Part shown: positions 43,527-53,688 of the stretch, in pieces
Numbering within the stretch: the first letter of the stretch is position 1
Layout of the letters: each line of letters starts with the position of its first letter
From: Collinsella aerofaciens
GTDB lineage: Bacteria > Actinomycetota > Coriobacteriia > Coriobacteriales > Coriobacteriaceae
Assembly (NCBI RefSeq): GCF_015553355.1
Contig: NZ_JADNGN010000004.1
Location: forward strand, 30,624-94,623
Direction of reading: 5' to 3'
Length of the DNA stretch: 64,000 nt
The notes under the pieces: model-generated
The model's database searches: none
What the model was told of the DNA's origin: nothing
The model's input: the letters and a program-made list of their open reading frames with translations, nothing else
Made by a program: the position numbers and the translations under genes

Positions 43527-44771
43527 ATGGCAGCTCGCGTCTGCCTGGTCCACTATCACGAGGTTGGACTGAAGGGCAAGAACCGCGCACATTTTGAGCA
43601 TATCCTCATGGATAACATCAAGGCGGCCTTGGCCGCCTTTTCCGTGAATGCCGTGTCTCGAATTTCCGGTTATATCCTCGTGACCTTTAACGAGCATCAA
43701 GCCGACGAGGCGGCGCGTGTCATTCGCACTGTTCCCGGCGTTGCTCGTGTATCTTTGGCGTATCACACCAACCGCGACCCGCAGGAGTACTGCGCCGCTG
43801 CCGTGAAGGCGCTGCGCGAGTTTGGTTCCTTCGATTCGTTTAAGGTACACGCCAAGCGCTCCAATACCGACTACGAGCTCACCTCGATTGACATCAATCG
43901 TCAGGTGGGCGAGGTGCTGTGTGAGGCCTTCCCCGATAAAAAGGTTCAAATGCACGACCCCGATGCGATGGTGCACGTACTGGTGGTCCAGGGTAGCGTT
44001 TATGTGTACGCGCGCTCCGAGCGCGGCGTGGGCGGTCTGCCGGTTGGTTCTGCCGGCAAGGTCGTGACGCTGCTGTCGTCGGGTATCGATTCTCCGGTGG
44101 CGACCTGGATGCTCGCGCGTCGCGGCGCGGTGTGCGTGCCGGTGCATTTTTCCGGTCGTCCACAGACGCCCGATACGAGCGAGTATTTGGTGCAGGATAT
44201 CATCCGTGCGCTTGAGCCGGGTGTCCAGATCGGCCGCCTGTACGTGGTACCGTTTGGCGACTGCCAGCGTGAGATTTCGGTCACCTGCCCCAGCAACCTG
44301 CGCGTGATCATGTATCGCCGCATTATGTATTCGGTTGCCGAGCGCATTGCACACATCGAGGGCGCCAAGGCCATCGTTACGGGCGAATCGCTTGGGCAGG
44401 TTGCCTCCCAAACGCTTGAGAATATCATGGCCGTCAACGAGGCCGTGAAGATCCCCGTGTTCCGTCCGCTCATCGGGTCCGACAAGCAGGAGATTATTGC
44501 GCGCGCTCAGGAGATCGGCACGTTCGATATTTCTACTGAGGCGGCGCCCGACTGTTGCACGCTGTTTATGCCGCGCCGTCCCGAGACGCACGCCAAACTC
44601 GATGCCGTGCACGAGGCCTGGGAGCTGTTCGACCACGAAGAGATGATCGAGCGCCTGCTTAAGCAGACCGAGTATATCGACTTCATGAGCAACACGTATA
44701 AGGCCCCTAAGACCTTAAAACGCAAACATTCCGAGCTCGCTCCACGTGAGATTTACCAAGATCACGAATAA
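43527..44771 (+). CDS. thiI: tRNA 4-thiouridine synthase ThiI
   Basis: Adenylates tRNA position 8 for sulfur transfer and may support thiamine thiazole synthesis. The N-terminal ferredoxin-like/THUMP domain (to about residue 165) is followed by the PP-loop LLSSGIDSPVATWML near 177 and GESLGQVASQTLENI. Length 414 aa; there is no C-terminal rhodanese domain, as in other Gram-positive ThiI. The ATG abuts the rpoZ stop. A terminator follows. Confidence 0.94.
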   Translation: MAARVCLVHYHEVGLKGKNRAHFEHILMDNIKAALAAFSVNAVSRISGYILVTFNEHQADEAARVIRTVPGVARVSLAYHTNRDPQEYCAAAVKALREFGSFDSFKVHAKRSNTDYELTSIDINRQVGEVLCEAFPDKKVQMHDPDAMVHVLVVQGSVYVYARSERGVGGLPVGSAGKVVTLLSSGIDSPVATWMLARRGAVCVPVHFSGRPQTPDTSEYLVQDIIRALEPGVQIGRLYVVPFGDCQREISVTCPSNLRVIMYRRIMYSVAERIAHIEGAKAIVTGESLGQVASQTLENIMAVNEAVKIPVFRPLIGSDKQEIIARAQEIGTFDISTEAAPDCCTLFMPRRPETHAKLDAVHEAWELFDHEEMIERLLKQTEYIDFMSNTYKAPKTLKRKHSELAPREIYQDHE

Positions 44772-44781
44772 TGTTGTGTAT

Positions 44782-44815
44782 AGACCGGCGGCGCATTTGC
44801 ATCGTCGGTCTTTTT
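44782..44815 (+). terminator. terminator after thiI
   Basis: AGACCGGCG pairs with CGTCGGTCT (one G-T) and is followed by TTTTT. Confidence 0.85.
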
Positions 44816-44889
44816 CTATCTGGGCATTAGGCGACAAACGGTTCATCTGTCGACGTGTACCTGAATAAATGGACACTTTTCCGCAAGGT

Positions 44890-44909
44890 TTTGGTCAGCT
44901 TCTGGTTTG
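44890..44909 (+). promoter_or_regulatory. direct-repeat motif before comEA-comEC (site 2)
   Basis: TTTGGTCAGCTTCTGGTTTG differs at one base from site 1 (15542-15561). It is 75 nt before the comEA ATG. The perfect palindrome AAAACCGGTTTT (44916-44927) follows it here but not at site 1. Confidence 0.6.
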
Positions 44910-44984
44910 ACCGAGAAAACCGGTTTTGGGGCGTGGCTGTTGCGGAGTTCCTTTCCTGACACGATGGTGTTGGGAGGTTTTGCT

Positions 44985-45698
44985 ATGGCGCAGCGCGAAC
45001 AACACGAACGGGTCAAACGGATGGACCGCTTGGCGGACAAGCTGTTCGGTCATAAGGCGGTGGTCGTGGCGATACTGGTCGTCATTGCGATGGCGAGCGG
45101 CTTGGCGATGGCGAACCTTGGCGGCGGTGCTGGCGGCGTGTCGTTTGAGCGCACTGACGGTTCAGGCTCATTGGTGGAGCCGGGATCCGGCGATGCCTCG
45201 AGCGGAAAGACATCCGAAGGCTCTTCGCCTAAGGCGTCTGCCGCGGCAGAGGTTTATGTCGATGTTGATGGCGCCGTTGTGTCTCCCGGTGTATATCGCC
45301 TCAAGGATGGCGCGCGGGTGGCTCAGGCGATTGATGCCGCCGGCGGGCTGGCGCCCGAGGCAGACGTTACGGGGCTTAATCGGGCATCTAAGGTCGTCGA
45401 TGGGCAGAAGATTCATGTTCCAACGGTAGGGGAACAGCAGACGTCCATTGCGGAAGCCGGTGTTGATGGTGGGACTTCCGCATCATCGGGCGTGAGTGGC
45501 GCAACAGGACTGGTAAACATCAATACGGCAAGCGCGGCAGAGCTGCAGACGCTCTCGGGTATCGGTCCCTCCATGGCACAGTCGATCATCGATGAGCGGA
45601 CAAAGAACGGTGCTTTTGCCTCGGTTGACGATCTGATGCGTGTGTCGGGAATCGGCGAGAAGAAGCTTGCCAAAATCAAAGATTGCATCTGCGTATGA
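44985..45698 (+). CDS. comEA: competence protein ComEA
   Basis: Membrane-anchored DNA receptor for transformation. A transmembrane helix spans about 24-45, a Gly/Ser linker follows, then an SLBB domain (88-147, VYVDVDGAVVSPGVYRL) and the C-terminal double helix-hairpin-helix (176-236: LVNINTASAAELQTLSGIG, LMRVSGIGEKKLAKIKD). The 237-aa length and order match ComEA. ATG 44985 follows GGGAGG by 7 nt. Its stop overlaps the comEC start (ATGA). Confidence 0.95.
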   Translation: MAQREQHERVKRMDRLADKLFGHKAVVVAILVVIAMASGLAMANLGGGAGGVSFERTDGSGSLVEPGSGDASSGKTSEGSSPKASAAAEVYVDVDGAVVSPGVYRLKDGARVAQAIDAAGGLAPEADVTGLNRASKVVDGQKIHVPTVGEQQTSIAEAGVDGGTSASSGVSGATGLVNINTASAAELQTLSGIGPSMAQSIIDERTKNGAFASVDDLMRVSGIGEKKLAKIKDCICV

Positions 45699-47998
45699 GT
45701 GCGACCGAGCGCGAGCATGTGATGCCTCCGCGGCCCCTGATACCGTGGACGATGGCCCTGTGTGCCGGCATGTGCATGAGCTGCGCCTTGGTGCTCAACG
45801 TGGCCGCTGATGCGCTGCTGAGGGAGCAGGCGCCGGCGGTCGGGCCGCTATGGGCCATTCCCGTTGCGGCGGCGGTATTCGTTGTGCTGGCGCAATCTTG
45901 TGCGCGGCTTGCCCCTTTGAAGCGGTGGCTGTATGCCGCGTCCGTGGGTCTCGTGGCGGGATCGGTCGTCTCGGCGTGGTGGGCTGTGGGCGCGCTCAGC
46001 GCCTCGAAGGCGCTCGACGGTCGAGCGGCAAGCAGCCTCGAGTTTGTCGTGCAGGGCGATCCATCCATAAACGACGACGTGTATTCCTATACCTGCGAGG
46101 CATGCGCGGACGGTAAGAACTTGGCAACGGTTCGCCTATCGTGTGACCGCGAGCTCAAGGTCGGGGCGCACGCGCGTGTTATCGGTCGCGTTTCACGTTT
46201 TGAGAACGATGCATATGGACGATCGCGCGTGCTCCGAGGCGAGGTGCGCAAGGTTAAAGCCGTTCGGATTGTGTCGGTCGATGAGGGCTCTCCGGGGCCG
46301 CTGCTTCGGCTGCGAAATGGGCTGCTTGCGTCCATCGCGCCTGCGACCGACCCGGCGCGTGCGCTCATAGCCGGTGTCGTCTGTGGTCGTTCGGCCGAGC
46401 TGCGCGCCCAGCCGGCGGGCGACTGGTTTTCGGTGACGGGAACGGCACATCTTATCGCCGTCTCGGGCAGCCATTTGGCTATAGTGGGGTTTGTAATCGA
46501 GGGTGTATTGCAAAAGACTCGGTGCTCACGTGGTCTTCAGCGGGCGATATTGGCGATAACGCTTGTGGGCTACGCTGCCTTTACGGGCGCGTCTCCCTCG
46601 GCCGTGCGCGCGTGCTGCATGGTGTTCGCTACGCTTGTTGTAAACGGCGCGGGGCGTCGCCGGCACGGCGCATCGGCACTCTTCGTAACCATGTCCATCT
46701 TTGTGCTACTGCGACCGACGGTGCTGTTCGAGATGGGCTTTCAGCTTTCATGTGCCAGCGTCTTAGCCATTCTGTGCTTTTGCCCCTATGCGACCTACGC
46801 TTTGGGTGAGCTGGGTGTGTCATCGGGCGTTGCCAGCATGCTTTCCGTCACGCTGTGCTCGCAACTGGCGACTCTTCCCATTACCATTCCCGCCTTCGGT
46901 ACGTTCTCGCTCATTGCTCCGCTGGCAAATGCGGTCATCGGTCCGGTGGTGAGCGTGCTGCTTGCTGTGTCCATCGTGCTGGTTCCCTTTTCGCTCGTGG
47001 CGCCGTTGCGGACTTGGGCGCTCGTTGTGCCCATGATTGCCGCCCGTTGCGCGCTGTTCTTCGAGCAGCTGTTTGCCGCCGTGCCGGGTGCATCCGTGAG
47101 CGTGCCGCCCGATAGCATGTGTATTTACCTAGTGCCGTGTGTGCTGGCGGTTCTGCTGGTCTGGTGGCCGCGTCCCCGCGCACGTCCTATGGCGGTGGGG
47201 CTTGCATGCCTGGTGCTCTTGGCTGCGATTCCGTACGTCTACTGGGATCGATTCGCGCCGCCTTCGGTGACGGTGCTCGATGTGGGCCAGGCCGATGCGA
47301 TTCTTATTCGCCAGGGCAGCGCAGTGGCACTCGTCGACTGCGGGCTCGACGAGCGCGTGGTGGCGGCGTTGGTTCGCAATAACGTGCACCATATCGATGC
47401 CGTCTTTGTTACGCATTGGGATGAGGACCACTGGGGTGGTCTGCCTGCCGTGCTCGAACAGTTTTCGGTCAGAACGATTGCCGTGGCGGCGGATGCGCTG
47501 GAGGATGCTCCTGCCGAGGTATTGAACCGACCTGGCGTGGAGTATCGGCAGGTGCGCCGTGGGGATACGGTCGACATCGGCTCATTTTGCGCCCGCGTGA
47601 TGTGGCCATTCGAGTCCGTGGATGGCGAGGGAAATGAGGACTCGCTTGTCCTGCTGCTCTCTTATGTTCAGGAAGGCAAGGGCCTGCGTGTGCTCCTCAC
47701 CGGTGATTCCGAGCTCGATCAAGAACGGGAATTCGTGCAGGAGGTGGGAGATATCGATGTACTTAAACTTGGGCATCACGGCTCTAAGGTTTCAGTCGAT
47801 GGTGAGTTGCTGGACGTCCTGAAGCCCGAGCTTTCCCTCGCGAGCGCGGGCGAGGGGAATCGATACGGCCATCCGTCCGATGCCTGCATCGATGCCGTTA
47901 AGGAAGCGGGCGGCGTGTTCGCGTGCACCATCGAACACGGCGACATTACCGTCACGCCGACTGCGAATGGCTTTGCGATGCGATGCCAGCGACCGTGA
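45695..47998 (+). CDS. comEC: DNA uptake channel ComEC (ComEC/Rec2)
   Basis: Polytopic membrane protein that carries single-stranded DNA across the membrane. N-terminal helices and an OB-like DUF4131 region (to about 230) precede the competence domain with VSGSHLAIVGFVIE and several helices; the C-terminal metallo-beta-lactamase-like domain has LDVGQADAILI, VTHWDEDHWGGL, LLTGDSE and LKLGHHGSKVS. The metal motif is HWDEDHWG. Length 767 aa; the gene looks intact. ATGA overlap with comEA. Confidence 0.95.
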   Translation: MSATEREHVMPPRPLIPWTMALCAGMCMSCALVLNVAADALLREQAPAVGPLWAIPVAAAVFVVLAQSCARLAPLKRWLYAASVGLVAGSVVSAWWAVGALSASKALDGRAASSLEFVVQGDPSINDDVYSYTCEACADGKNLATVRLSCDRELKVGAHARVIGRVSRFENDAYGRSRVLRGEVRKVKAVRIVSVDEGSPGPLLRLRNGLLASIAPATDPARALIAGVVCGRSAELRAQPAGDWFSVTGTAHLIAVSGSHLAIVGFVIEGVLQKTRCSRGLQRAILAITLVGYAAFTGASPSAVRACCMVFATLVVNGAGRRRHGASALFVTMSIFVLLRPTVLFEMGFQLSCASVLAILCFCPYATYALGELGVSSGVASMLSVTLCSQLATLPITIPAFGTFSLIAPLANAVIGPVVSVLLAVSIVLVPFSLVAPLRTWALVVPMIAARCALFFEQLFAAVPGASVSVPPDSMCIYLVPCVLAVLLVWWPRPRARPMAVGLACLVLLAAIPYVYWDRFAPPSVTVLDVGQADAILIRQGSAVALVDCGLDERVVAALVRNNVHHIDAVFVTHWDEDHWGGLPAVLEQFSVRTIAVAADALEDAPAEVLNRPGVEYRQVRRGDTVDIGSFCARVMWPFESVDGEGNEDSLVLLLSYVQEGKGLRVLLTGDSELDQEREFVQEVGDIDVLKLGHHGSKVSVDGELLDVLKPELSLASAGEGNRYGHPSDACIDAVKEAGGVFACTIEHGDITVTPTANGFAMRCQRP

Positions 47999-48006
47999 CG
48001 ACGTCG

Positions 48007-48036
48007 TTGGCGTGTGGTGGGCCCCTGGGCTAGAAT
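48007..48036 (+). promoter_or_regulatory. candidate holA promoter
   Basis: TTGGCG (48007-48012) and TAGAAT (48031-48036) are 18 nt apart. It would let holA be expressed apart from the competence genes. Confidence 0.5.
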
Positions 48037-48076
48037 GGCACGGAACGAATACGAAGGCCTGCGGGAGGGGAGCGCA

Positions 48077-49042
48077 ATGTCCGAAACCGGTCTGCTGCCG
48101 GCATATCTGATCGTCGGTACCGACGGAGTCAAGCGCGATCACGCCGTCTCGCGTATGAAAGCGCGTCTGGAAAAGTCGGGTATGGTCGAGTTCAACCTCG
48201 ACGAGCGCGATATGACCAAAGACCCCGATATCGAGTCGATTATCGGATCGCTCAACACCTTTCCCATGGGCAGCGAGTTTCGCCTGGTAATCCTCGATGG
48301 CTGCTCTAAGCTCGCCAAGGCGGTCTCCGAGCCGCTTGTCGAGTATTTGGCGAGTCCCAGCCCCACAACGGTCTGTCTCATCATCGCCGACTCGCTTGCC
48401 AAGAACACGCGCCTGTATAAGGCGATCGCCAAGATCGACAAGAAGGCCGTGATCGACTGTTCAGGCACTAAGCGCTGGGAGCTGCCGCGTCGCGTGCAGC
48501 AGATGGCGACGCAGCACGGAAAGTCCATCTCGACGGCGGCTGCCGAGGAGCTCGTTTCGCGCTCGGGCGAGAACACCCGCATGCTCGATAATGACCTGGC
48601 AAAGCTCGCCCAGATGGTCGAGGCGCCCCAGATTGAGCTTGCCGACGTTGAGCGCTGGATTGTACGTACGGCCGAGGTTCAACCCTGGGACTTTCTCAAT
48701 GCGGTCTCGGCACGTGACATGCGCCGCTCGCTCGAGCTCTTCAATCTACTGCCCTCCAAGAGCTACGTGTGGACTTACACATTGCTGTGCGGCCGCATTC
48801 GCGAACTGATCGTTGCCAAGGCGCTCGATGCGCGCGGGCAGGGGCGTGAGCTCGCTGCGACGCTCAAGCTCCAGTCCTGGCAGGTCAAGAATCACCTGAC
48901 CTGGGCACGTCGCTTTTCGATGGCAGAGCTCGTCGCAGCGCTCGAGGGGGCAGTCGATGTGGAGCTCGCGCTCAAGGGTTCGGCCGATTCTCGGACCGCG
49001 CTTTTGCTCTGGATTACGAACATCTTGAGAAAATCGTGTTGA
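48077..49042 (+). CDS. holA: DNA polymerase III delta subunit
   Basis: Clamp-loader subunit that opens the beta sliding clamp. The 321-aa product has the divergent AAA+ fold of HolA: LLPAYLIVGTDGVKRDHAVSRM at the N-terminus, VCLIIADSLAKNTRLYKAI, and the collar helices from about residue 205 on. ATG 48077 follows GGGAGGGGAG. Position between comEC and rpsT is the common Gram-positive order and supports the call. Confidence 0.92.
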   Translation: MSETGLLPAYLIVGTDGVKRDHAVSRMKARLEKSGMVEFNLDERDMTKDPDIESIIGSLNTFPMGSEFRLVILDGCSKLAKAVSEPLVEYLASPSPTTVCLIIADSLAKNTRLYKAIAKIDKKAVIDCSGTKRWELPRRVQQMATQHGKSISTAAAEELVSRSGENTRMLDNDLAKLAQMVEAPQIELADVERWIVRTAEVQPWDFLNAVSARDMRRSLELFNLLPSKSYVWTYTLLCGRIRELIVAKALDARGQGRELAATLKLQSWQVKNHLTWARRFSMAELVAALEGAVDVELALKGSADSRTALLLWITNILRKSC

Positions 49043-49088
49043 TACCTGCCTTTTTGGCAAATTCGTTCTATCCCTTTGAGGGGGAGCG

Positions 49089-49097
49089 TGCTATAGT
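49089..49097 (+). promoter_or_regulatory. extended -10 promoter of rpsT
   Basis: TG-C-TATAGT is an extended -10 box; no convincing -35. The leader before rpsT is about 70 nt and holds a near inverted repeat TGACCTC...GAGGTGTCA. Confidence 0.55.
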
Positions 49098-49172
49098 AGG
49101 CGCTTGCATGACCTCACCGTGTCTCAGAGGTGTCATACATTTTTTGCAAGGAACTCGAAAGGAACTCCAGAA

Positions 49173-49439
49173 GTGGCAAACATCAAGTCTCAGAAGAAGC
49201 GCATCCGCACCAATGAGGCAGCTCGCATGCGTAACAAGGCTGTCAAGTCCGAGCTCAAGACGCTGACCAAGCACGTCCAGTCCGCCGTCGCCGAGGGCGA
49301 CGCCGAGAAGGCCCAGGCTGCCCTCAAGACCGTCACCAAGCGTCTCGACATGGCTGCCGCCAAGCATGTTATCCACAAGAACCAGGCTTCCAACCGCAAG
49401 TCCGGTCTTGCCAAGCTCGTGAACAGCATCAACGCCTAA
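49173..49439 (+). CDS. rpsT: 30S ribosomal protein S20
   Basis: Small-subunit protein bS20, 88 aa, a helical bundle. The start is GTG 49173, with AAAGGA upstream, giving the canonical [22 protein letters not shown]. The C-terminal block [19 protein letters not shown] is typical. It is a single-gene unit with its own promoter and terminator. Confidence 0.97.
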   Translation: MANIKSQKKRIRTNEAARMRNKAVKSELKTLTKHVQSAVAEGDAEKAQAALKTVTKRLDMAAAKHVIHKNQASNRKSGLAKLVNSINA

Positions 49440-49473
49440 GTTGTAAATTTCACACCACACAGATTACGCGCAT

Positions 49474-49510
49474 AAATGGAGCCTGTTTTATGGAACAGGC
49501 TCCATTTTTT
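49474..49510 (+). terminator. terminator after rpsT
   Basis: AATGGAGCCTGTT and AACAGGCTCCATT form a perfect 13-bp stem with a 6-nt loop and a T run. Confidence 0.95.
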
Positions 49511-49512
49511 GT

Positions 49513-49535
49513 GCCGCTCGGGTAAGATAGTCCGC

Positions 49536-49536
<1 letters not shown>
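49513..49536 (+). promoter_or_regulatory. lepA promoter block
   Basis: GCCGCTCGGG-TAAGAT-AGTCCGC ends on the A of the lepA ATG. The same block (GCCGCTCGGG-TAGAAT-GACCGCA) occurs at 53631-53653 before dnaJ. The -10 is at 49523-49528 and no TTGACA-like -35 is seen. Confidence 0.5.
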
Positions 49537-51347
<1,811 letters not shown>

Positions 51348-51351
51348 GTCT

Positions 51352-52395
51352 ATGGCGCTTTCTGAATACAGCAAGCGGCTGCTGGGCGCTTATGCCGAGC
51401 AGCCGTTCCTTATGGCTCCCATGGCGGGCGTAACCGACCCCGCCTATCGCATCATGTGCCGACGCCGCGGTGCCAACCTTGCCTACAGCGAGATGGTGAG
51501 CGTTGCAGGTCTTGCCTACGCCAGCAACAAGACGTGGCGCCTGGTGTTGCCGGCCGACGAGGAGCAGCAGATTTGCGTGCAGCTCTTTGGTTCCAAGCCC
51601 GATCAGTTTGCGAGTGCCGTCGCTGCCGTCGAGGAACGCGTGGGCGACCGCCTGTCATTGATTGATATCAACATGGCCTGTCCGGCTCGCAAGGTCGTTA
51701 CCAAGGGCGAGGGCTCGGCGCTTATGCGCACGCCCGACCTGGCCGAAAGAATCGTCGAGGCAGCGGTGGGCGCGGCGCATGTTCCCGTGACCGTGAAGAT
51801 CCGCAAGGGTTTTTATGCCGAGGATCGCAATGCCGCAACGTTTGCCCAGATGCTCGAAGGGGCGGGCGCCGCTGCAGTTGCCGTGCACGGTCGTTGCGCC
51901 ACGCAGCTCTATACGGGCCAGGCCGATTGGTCTGTCGTCGATGAGGTTGCCGACGCTGTCGAGATTCCCGTGATTGGCTCGGGCGATGTGTTCTCGGCCG
52001 AGGACGCTGCCGAGCATCTGCAAGACTCGGGTGCCAGCGCGGTGTTTATCGCGCGCGGCATCTACGGCAATCCGTGGGTGTTCGGCGATGCACGGGCCCT
52101 TGCACTCGATGGCACGCCGGTTCCTTCTCGCTCCTCGGTCGAGCGCCTGGAGGCTCTGCGTGAGCACCTGACGCTCACGCACGAGCTTCTGCCGCTTATG
52201 TCGCGCGCTCGTACGTATGCAAGCTGGTACTTAAAGGGCATGCCCCATGCCGCCGCCTGGCGCGCTCAGGTGGTGCGCTGCTCCACGTACGAGGAGTTTA
52301 TGGCGCTGGTCGATGATATCGAGCGCGACGTGGTGGTCTGCGAGGCCGCACTTGCCGCCGGCGAGTCGGTGCCTGCTCATCCGCTGGAGGCTTAA
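51352..52395 (+). CDS. dus: tRNA-dihydrouridine synthase
   Basis: FMN enzyme reducing uridine in the tRNA D-loop. APMAGVTDPAYRIMCRRRGA, the catalytic Cys in DINMACPARKVVTKGEGSAL, VTVKIRKGF and IGSGDVFSAEDAAEHL define the DusB-like family. Length 347 aa is typical. The ATG is 4 nt after lepA; the next gene starts 2 nt after its stop. Confidence 0.95.
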   Translation: MALSEYSKRLLGAYAEQPFLMAPMAGVTDPAYRIMCRRRGANLAYSEMVSVAGLAYASNKTWRLVLPADEEQQICVQLFGSKPDQFASAVAAVEERVGDRLSLIDINMACPARKVVTKGEGSALMRTPDLAERIVEAAVGAAHVPVTVKIRKGFYAEDRNAATFAQMLEGAGAAAVAVHGRCATQLYTGQADWSVVDEVADAVEIPVIGSGDVFSAEDAAEHLQDSGASAVFIARGIYGNPWVFGDARALALDGTPVPSRSSVERLEALREHLTLTHELLPLMSRARTYASWYLKGMPHAAAWRAQVVRCSTYEEFMALVDDIERDVVVCEAALAAGESVPAHPLEA

Positions 52396-52397
52396 GG

Positions 52398-53630
52398 GTG
52401 GCCGTTACCGCGCTGTATGTGCACGTGCCGTTTTGCGCTCAAAAATGCCGCTATTGCGACTTTGACTCGCGCAGCGTGGCGCCGTGCGACCTGGAGGCTG
52501 CGCTCGATGCTTATTTTGAGCAACTGTATGCGCGGCTCGATGCCTTTGGCAACGCTGGGGCACTCAGACAGATCCGTACGGTCTACGTCGGCGGCGGCAC
52601 ACCGTCGCTGGCGGGGGAGCGTCTGGTGAAACTCGCCCGTCGTATCTCCATGTGGTGTAAGCCCGTTGAGTTTTCTTGCGAAGCCAATCCAGAGTCGCTG
52701 ACCGCTGGGCTCGCCACCGCACTTGCCGAGGCGGGTGTCACGCGCATCTCTTTGGGTGTGCAAACCCTCGACAATACCGAGTTGGCTGTCATTGGCCGCA
52801 TCCATAATGCCGAACGGGCGCTTGAGGCTATCGCGACGGTGAAGGATGTTGGGCTCGATGTGTCGTGCGACCTCATGTGTGGGCTTCCCGGACAGACTAT
52901 GGCGAGCTGGCAGTACGCGCTTAATGGCGTGCTCGCGGGGGCCCCGCACCATGTGTCGGTCTATCCGCTCACACTCGAGGAGGGCACGCCGCTTTACCGC
53001 ATGGCGTGCCGTGACGAGTCGCTTGAGCCCGATGAGGATTTCCAGGCCGCATGCATGGACGTCGCGCGCGAGCGGTTGAGTTCGGCGGGCTACCATCCGT
53101 ATGAGGTGGCGAGCTACGCGCTCGATGGGCATGAATGCGCTCATAATATTGCCTACTGGACTGGTCAGGGCTATCTGGGTTTGGGTCGTTCTGCCGCGGG
53201 TATGCTCGATGCCGAGGATTTCGATCGCTTGGCCGGGCTGTTTCCCGGCGTGGCCCCCCGTGGTGGCTTTCACCGCGTGCGTCTGGTGCAACGCGACGAT
53301 GGCGCGACGGCGTTTGAGGCCGAGTACCTGACGCCGCGCGAGGCTGCGGCCGAAGATCTGATGCTCGCCTGCCGCATGACGCGCGGCGTTGCTTCCGACC
53401 TGTTGGTTCGCGCGGCTCGTGTCGTCCCTGCCGATGAGCTGACAGCTGCTTGTGACCGCGCTCTTGAGCTTGGGCTTGCCACTTGGGTGCCCGAGCAGGG
53501 TGATGCCCATGTGGGGTCTATCGCCTCTGTCGATGTCATCGACGGCCACACCTGTGCCCGCCTGGCGCCGACCCACCTGGGTTGGCTCGATGGAAATGTG
53601 CTGTTCGAGCTGTTTTGGGGTCTAGCTTAG
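52398..53630 (+). CDS. hemW: HemW-type radical SAM protein (CPO-like)
   Basis: Radical SAM protein related to oxygen-independent coproporphyrinogen oxidase; HemW is a heme-binding protein that inserts heme and not a true oxidase. The cluster motif is CAQKCRYC (C13, C17, C20), followed by VYVGGGTPS and SCEANPESLT. Length 410 aa. The N-terminus ALYVHVPFCAQKC without the extra Cys of HemN supports HemW. GTG start, 2 nt after dus. Confidence 0.9.
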   Translation: MAVTALYVHVPFCAQKCRYCDFDSRSVAPCDLEAALDAYFEQLYARLDAFGNAGALRQIRTVYVGGGTPSLAGERLVKLARRISMWCKPVEFSCEANPESLTAGLATALAEAGVTRISLGVQTLDNTELAVIGRIHNAERALEAIATVKDVGLDVSCDLMCGLPGQTMASWQYALNGVLAGAPHHVSVYPLTLEEGTPLYRMACRDESLEPDEDFQAACMDVARERLSSAGYHPYEVASYALDGHECAHNIAYWTGQGYLGLGRSAAGMLDAEDFDRLAGLFPGVAPRGGFHRVRLVQRDDGATAFEAEYLTPREAAAEDLMLACRMTRGVASDLLVRAARVVPADELTAACDRALELGLATWVPEQGDAHVGSIASVDVIDGHTCARLAPTHLGWLDGNVLFELFWGLA

Positions 53631-53653
53631 GCCGCTCGGGTAGAATGACCGCA
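53631..53653 (+). promoter_or_regulatory. dnaJ promoter block
   Basis: Shares GCCGCTCGGGTA with the lepA promoter. The -10 is TAGAAT at 53641-53646; no clear -35. Confidence 0.5.
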
Positions 53654-53688
53654 AGATATACGCTGCTGTGAGCAGGAGGTTGCCGCGC

